From NCBI GenBank assembly GCA_003003725.1, contig PVWI01000032.1:1-33451 (forward strand): DNA of 33,451 bases, written 5' to 3'. The notes below the pieces were generated by a model. That model was given only the letters and a program-made list of their open reading frames with translations. It was not told the DNA's origin and searched no databases. How positions within the stretch are numbered: position 1 is the stretch's first letter; each line of letters begins with the position of its first letter. The position numbers were made by a program, and so were the translations under genes. This stretch comes from a filamentous cyanobacterium Phorm 6 (GTDB taxonomy: Bacteria > Cyanobacteriota > Cyanobacteriia > Cyanobacteriales > Microcoleaceae). Of the stretch, positions 30,745-33,451 are shown one piece after another.

Positions 30745-32073
30745 ATGACATCAACCCTGCTCAAATCCTCCGCCCGATCGCCCCTGAACGCCCCAACAGT
30801 CCGCCATTTCCCCAACGGCCTCACAGTTATAGCCGAACACTTACCAGTCGATGCCGTCAACCTCAGCGTGTGGATGAATTTAGGCTCAGCCGTAGAATCC
30901 GACGAAATCAACGGCATGGCGCACTTTTTAGAACACATGATTTTTAAGGGGACTCCCAGCATCAAGAGTGGAGAATTTGAACGGGCGATCGAGCAGCGCG
31001 GCGCTGTCACCAATGCAGCCACCAGCCAAGATTACACGAACTATTACATCACCACAGCTCCTAAAGATTTTGCGGAACTAGCGCCGCTACAAGTCGATGT
31101 GTTGCTGAATGCGAGTATTCCCGACGACGCTTTCGATCGCGAACGGCTGGTAGTATTGGAAGAAATTAGACGATCGGAAGACAATCCCCGTCGCCGCACC
31201 TATCAGCGATCGGTGGAATTAGCCTTTGAAGTCCTCCCCTACAAGCGACCGGTACTCGGCCCGACTTCCGTCATCGAACAGCTTATCGCCCAACAAATGC
31301 GCGATTTCCACAGCACCAGATATCAGCCCGGGGCGATGACAGCAGTCGCAGTCGGTAATTTGCCGGTCGATCGACTAATTGAAATTGTCGCAGACAGTTT
31401 TGCAGCAAAAAGCACAGCACGAAACGGCAACATAAATCTGCCCTCAACAGATAGCATTCACCCGCAATTTCAAAGCCCAACCTACGGCCAAGAATTGCCA
31501 TTTACCGAAACAATCCGCCGCGAATTTGTAGACTCAGCCCTTCAGCAAGCTCGACTGATCTTGATGTGGCGAGTCCCCGGTTTCGTGGAAATGTCCGAAA
31601 CCTATGCCCTCGACGTTTTGGCGACAATCTTGGGCCACGGCCGCACAACTCGCTTGGTTCAGGATTTACGCGAAGATCAAGGGCTAGTTTCGTCAATTTC
31701 GGTGAGCAACATGACTCTGCGACTCGGTGGCGTATTCTCGATTTCTGCTCAACTAGCGACAGAAAATATAGAAGCAGTGGAAGCAGCCATCGTCGGACAC
31801 ATCCGCACTCTGCAAACCGAACTGGTGACAGATGCCGAAATTTCCCGCATCCGCACCCAAGTAGCAAATCGGTTTGTGTTCGCTAACGAAACTCCCAGCG
31901 ATCGAGCAAGTCTTTACGGTTACTATCAGTCGATGGTAGGAGATATCGCTCCCGCCCTCAACTACGCAGCCTCCATCCAAGCTTTGACTGCGCAGGATCT
32001 CCGGGAAGCCGCAGTCAAATATCTGTCTCCAGATGCGATCGGTGTCCTGGTAATTCGCCCGACTGCTGAGTAA
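30745..32073 (+). CDS. M16-family zinc peptidase
   Basis: 442 residues from the ATG at 30745 (MTSTLLKSS); an in-frame ATG at 30682 adds 21 unlike residues and directly follows the heptamer tract, so it is less likely. The inverted zinc motif HFLEH (60-64: H60, E63, H64) is present, and the distal glutamate is in LVVLEEIRR (E140). The typical start RHFPNGLTVIAEHLPVDAVN and the segment GAVTNAATSQDYTNYYITTA are M16 signatures. The C-terminal inactive-like repeat (about 225-440; VQDLREDQGLVSSISVSN, ETPSDRASLYGYY) completes the two-domain clamshell. Family members (processing peptidase, PqqL type) digest small proteins and peptides; in cyanobacteria they often come as pairs, but no second copy is in this window. 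No ribosome-binding site is evident. Confidence 0.92.
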   Translation: MTSTLLKSSARSPLNAPTVRHFPNGLTVIAEHLPVDAVNLSVWMNLGSAVESDEINGMAHFLEHMIFKGTPSIKSGEFERAIEQRGAVTNAATSQDYTNYYITTAPKDFAELAPLQVDVLLNASIPDDAFDRERLVVLEEIRRSEDNPRRRTYQRSVELAFEVLPYKRPVLGPTSVIEQLIAQQMRDFHSTRYQPGAMTAVAVGNLPVDRLIEIVADSFAAKSTARNGNINLPSTDSIHPQFQSPTYGQELPFTETIRREFVDSALQQARLILMWRVPGFVEMSETYALDVLATILGHGRTTRLVQDLREDQGLVSSISVSNMTLRLGGVFSISAQLATENIEAVEAAIVGHIRTLQTELVTDAEISRIRTQVANRFVFANETPSDRASLYGYYQSMVGDIAPALNYAASIQALTAQDLREAAVKYLSPDAIGVLVIRPTAE

Positions 32074-32102
32074 ACCCAAGTCTGACTCGCTTGCTGAAAT
32101 CT

Positions 32103-32171
32103 CGATCGACCTTAAGCTTGAAAGTTTTGTATCGAATCATGAATACAAAACCTTTCAGGTACGGTCGATCG
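32103..32171. repeat. Long imperfect inverted repeat after the M16 gene
   Basis: Outer arms CGATCGACC (32103-32111) and GGTCGATCG (32163-32171) and inner arms TGAAAG-TTTTGTAT / ATACAAAA-CCTTTCA pair around CGAATCATGA. The hairpin starts 30 bases after the M16 stop codon. No T-run follows, so it is a possible terminator or a dispersed repeat. Confidence 0.7.
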
Positions 32172-32267
32172 GCAAAATTAACGTAATTTTATGAGACGAT
32201 AAATTGGGAATTATTGACGATCGAGCAATTGAATCTAGGGAAACCGGATTTATCGGCGATCGTCATT

Positions 32268-32300
32268 CTCAAATCAAAAATCAAAAATCTAAAATCGATT
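32268..32300. repeat. AAATCAA/AAATCTA heptamers ending in ATCGATTGAC
   Basis: Four 7-bp units, then the ATCGATTGAC boundary also seen at 632 (reverse) and about 2551. The tract lies 18-50 bases upstream of the next gene's start codon. Confidence 0.78.
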
Positions 32301-32317
32301 GACACGGGTAAGCAAAC

Positions 32318-33346
32318 ATGAGATTACAAAACTTTCTAAATTCAAAAATTAGGTATGATTCTAGGGCGATCGCTGCCGACAACGAACTCAGCCGCCAAAT
32401 TCAAAGCCGTCTCATTGACCTGGGTTTACTGAAACCTCCAGTAGACGGAGTGTTTGGGCCTCTGTCTACCGCCGCCCTCCACAGATTTCAAACCCTGATG
32501 AAGTGTGGCGAACCAGGTTTTTTGGGAGCAATTACAGCCAAAAAGCTGATCGAAGCCAAACCGGCGGACATTCCCACACCTCGCCCGATCCTGAAAACGA
32601 CCAAAGACACCATTTTTAAATCAAAACCCCTAGCGTCTTCTCAACTTCAGGAATCAGAAAAACAAGTAATCCCAGCGGGAAAAGAGTTTGAACTGCTGGC
32701 TTTTGTGCCAATTCGCGGTCACATTAGGGTTGCTCTCCGCAACGAATCTTTCAAAGGTTCAGGGATTTGGTATGTTTACGGAGGACACGCTCAAGTTACT
32801 CTAGACGGCGTTTTGCTTTATCCCAAACCAAACCCGCCCACTGTCAGACTTGGCATTCCTTATCGATCGCAACTAGATAATTTTTACAATCCTACAGGTG
32901 CTTGTAATGTAACTTCCATAGCGATGTGTCTGGACTTTTTGAGAGTGCCGCGGCGCAATAGAAGCGGACAATATGAAGATGAACTCTACGAATATGCGAT
33001 CGCCAAAGGTTACAGTCGTTGGGACCCGTACGATTTAGCAAAGATTGTTAGAGATTACGGCGCTCAAGATTACTACACCGAGAATGCAACTATTGATGAC
33101 GTTCAAGATTGGTTAGCCAGCGGAAATCCCGCCGTAATTCACGGATATTTCACATCTTTCGGTCACATTATAGTTGCCGCAGGCTACGACAGCGAAGGAT
33201 TCTTCGTTCACGACCCCTATGGCGAATGGTTCCCCACCGGCTACGACACAAGTGTTAGCGGTGCTTACTTGCATTATTCCTATCGCTTAATCCGCAGCGT
33301 CTGTATGGCTGACGGAAATTTTTGGGTGCATTTTATCTCGAAGTAG
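32318..33346 (+). CDS. Peptidoglycan-binding domain + C39-like cysteine peptidase
   Basis: 342 residues. Residues about 22-80 are a PG_binding_1 domain (LSRQIQSRLIDLGLLKPPVD then GVFGPLSTAALHRFQTLM). Residues about 85-170 are a linker with a beta region (FELLAFVPIRGHIRVALRNE). From about 178 comes the C39-like papain-fold peptidase: catalytic C196 in NPTGACNVTSIAMCLDF, H283 in SFGHIIVAAGY and D299 in FFVHDPYGEW. No signal peptide is seen. It may cut peptide cross-bridges or proteins at the cell wall; the substrate is not known. ATG 32318 has only a weak GGGTAAG upstream. It is co-directional with the M16 gene but 244 bases away, separated by a hairpin and a heptamer tract. After its stop codon the contig ends in tandem repeats. 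Confidence 0.87.
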   Translation: MRLQNFLNSKIRYDSRAIAADNELSRQIQSRLIDLGLLKPPVDGVFGPLSTAALHRFQTLMKCGEPGFLGAITAKKLIEAKPADIPTPRPILKTTKDTIFKSKPLASSQLQESEKQVIPAGKEFELLAFVPIRGHIRVALRNESFKGSGIWYVYGGHAQVTLDGVLLYPKPNPPTVRLGIPYRSQLDNFYNPTGACNVTSIAMCLDFLRVPRRNRSGQYEDELYEYAIAKGYSRWDPYDLAKIVRDYGAQDYYTENATIDDVQDWLASGNPAVIHGYFTSFGHIIVAAGYDSEGFFVHDPYGEWFPTGYDTSVSGAYLHYSYRLIRSVCMADGNFWVHFISK

Positions 33347-33353
33347 TCATTAG

Positions 33354-33451
33354 TTAGTGGTTATTTGTTAGCGGTTATTTGTTAGTGGTTATTTGTTAGT
33401 GGTTATTTGTTGGTGGTTATTTGTTGGTGGTTATTTGTTAGTGGTTATTTG
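33354..33451. repeat. Seven tandem 14-bp units running off the contig
   Basis: Seven units of TTAGTGGTTATTTG type (with single changes, TTAGCGG and TTGGTGG) fill 33354-33451 exactly to the last base. Each 14-mer is itself two related heptamers (TTAGTGG and TTATTTG share 5 of 7 bases). True copy number is unknown because the contig stops inside. Confidence 0.95.

Overview
The window looks like chromosomal DNA from a filamentous, non-heterocystous cyanobacterium of the Microcoleus/Oscillatoria/Phormidium kind. The reasons are: very frequent HIP1 octamers (GCGATCGC) inside genes; many dispersed palindromic repeats and heptanucleotide tandem repeats; and typical cyanobacterial genes (multi-PAS histidine kinase, ACT-type malic enzyme, ycf35/DUF2997/4Fe-4S ferredoxin cluster, MiaE, Uma2, YiaA/B). 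The assignment is inferred from gene content and repeats. No rRNA, tRNA or CRISPR array was seen. The first 19 bases equal the Nextera transposase mosaic end, so they are library adapter and not genome. The window ends inside a 14-bp tandem repeat, a typical assembly break.

Layout. 20-475 (-): N-terminus of a membrane sensor protein cut by the contig edge. 476-1118: repeat-rich spacer. 1119-6950: Ser/Thr kinase, GH108-type muramidase, TPR/O-GlcNAc-transferase-like protein, frameshifted miaE, GNAT acetyltransferase. 7085-12429 (-): 1279-residue soluble six-PAS/GAF histidine kinase and a frameshifted ACT-malic enzyme. 13147-15558: a small unknown protein and argS.

15.5-25.6 kb is an accessory, defence-like stretch. 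It holds an antitoxin whose toxin partner has been reduced to 23 codons by a palindromic repeat; a McrB-like AAA+ NTPase with a PD-(D/E)XK (McrC/LlaJI-like) partner and no methyltransferase; an ATP-grasp ligase; a 138-bp MITE-like element with a perfect 10-bp target duplication; a small polymorphic-toxin-like ORF with a DUF4279 gene (possible immunity); and an XRE-ImmA/IrrE pair. Divergent from that pair lies a set of unknown genes dominated by two paralogous long coiled-coil proteins, the second broken by an in-frame stop. This divergent XRE-ImmA/coiled-coil locus is the best candidate for an undescribed system.

26.0-33.4 kb holds YiaA/B protein, the DUF2997-ycf35-ferredoxin operon, Uma2 nuclease-like protein convergent with a PD-(D/E)XK-like + HEPN fusion, an anchored proline/threonine-linker protein, an M16 protease and a PG-binding/C39-type peptidase.

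Three genes carry single lesions: miaE has one extra base, malic enzyme lacks one base, and the second coiled-coil gene has one stop codon. Either the assembly has residual errors or these loci are decaying; the sequence alone cannot decide.
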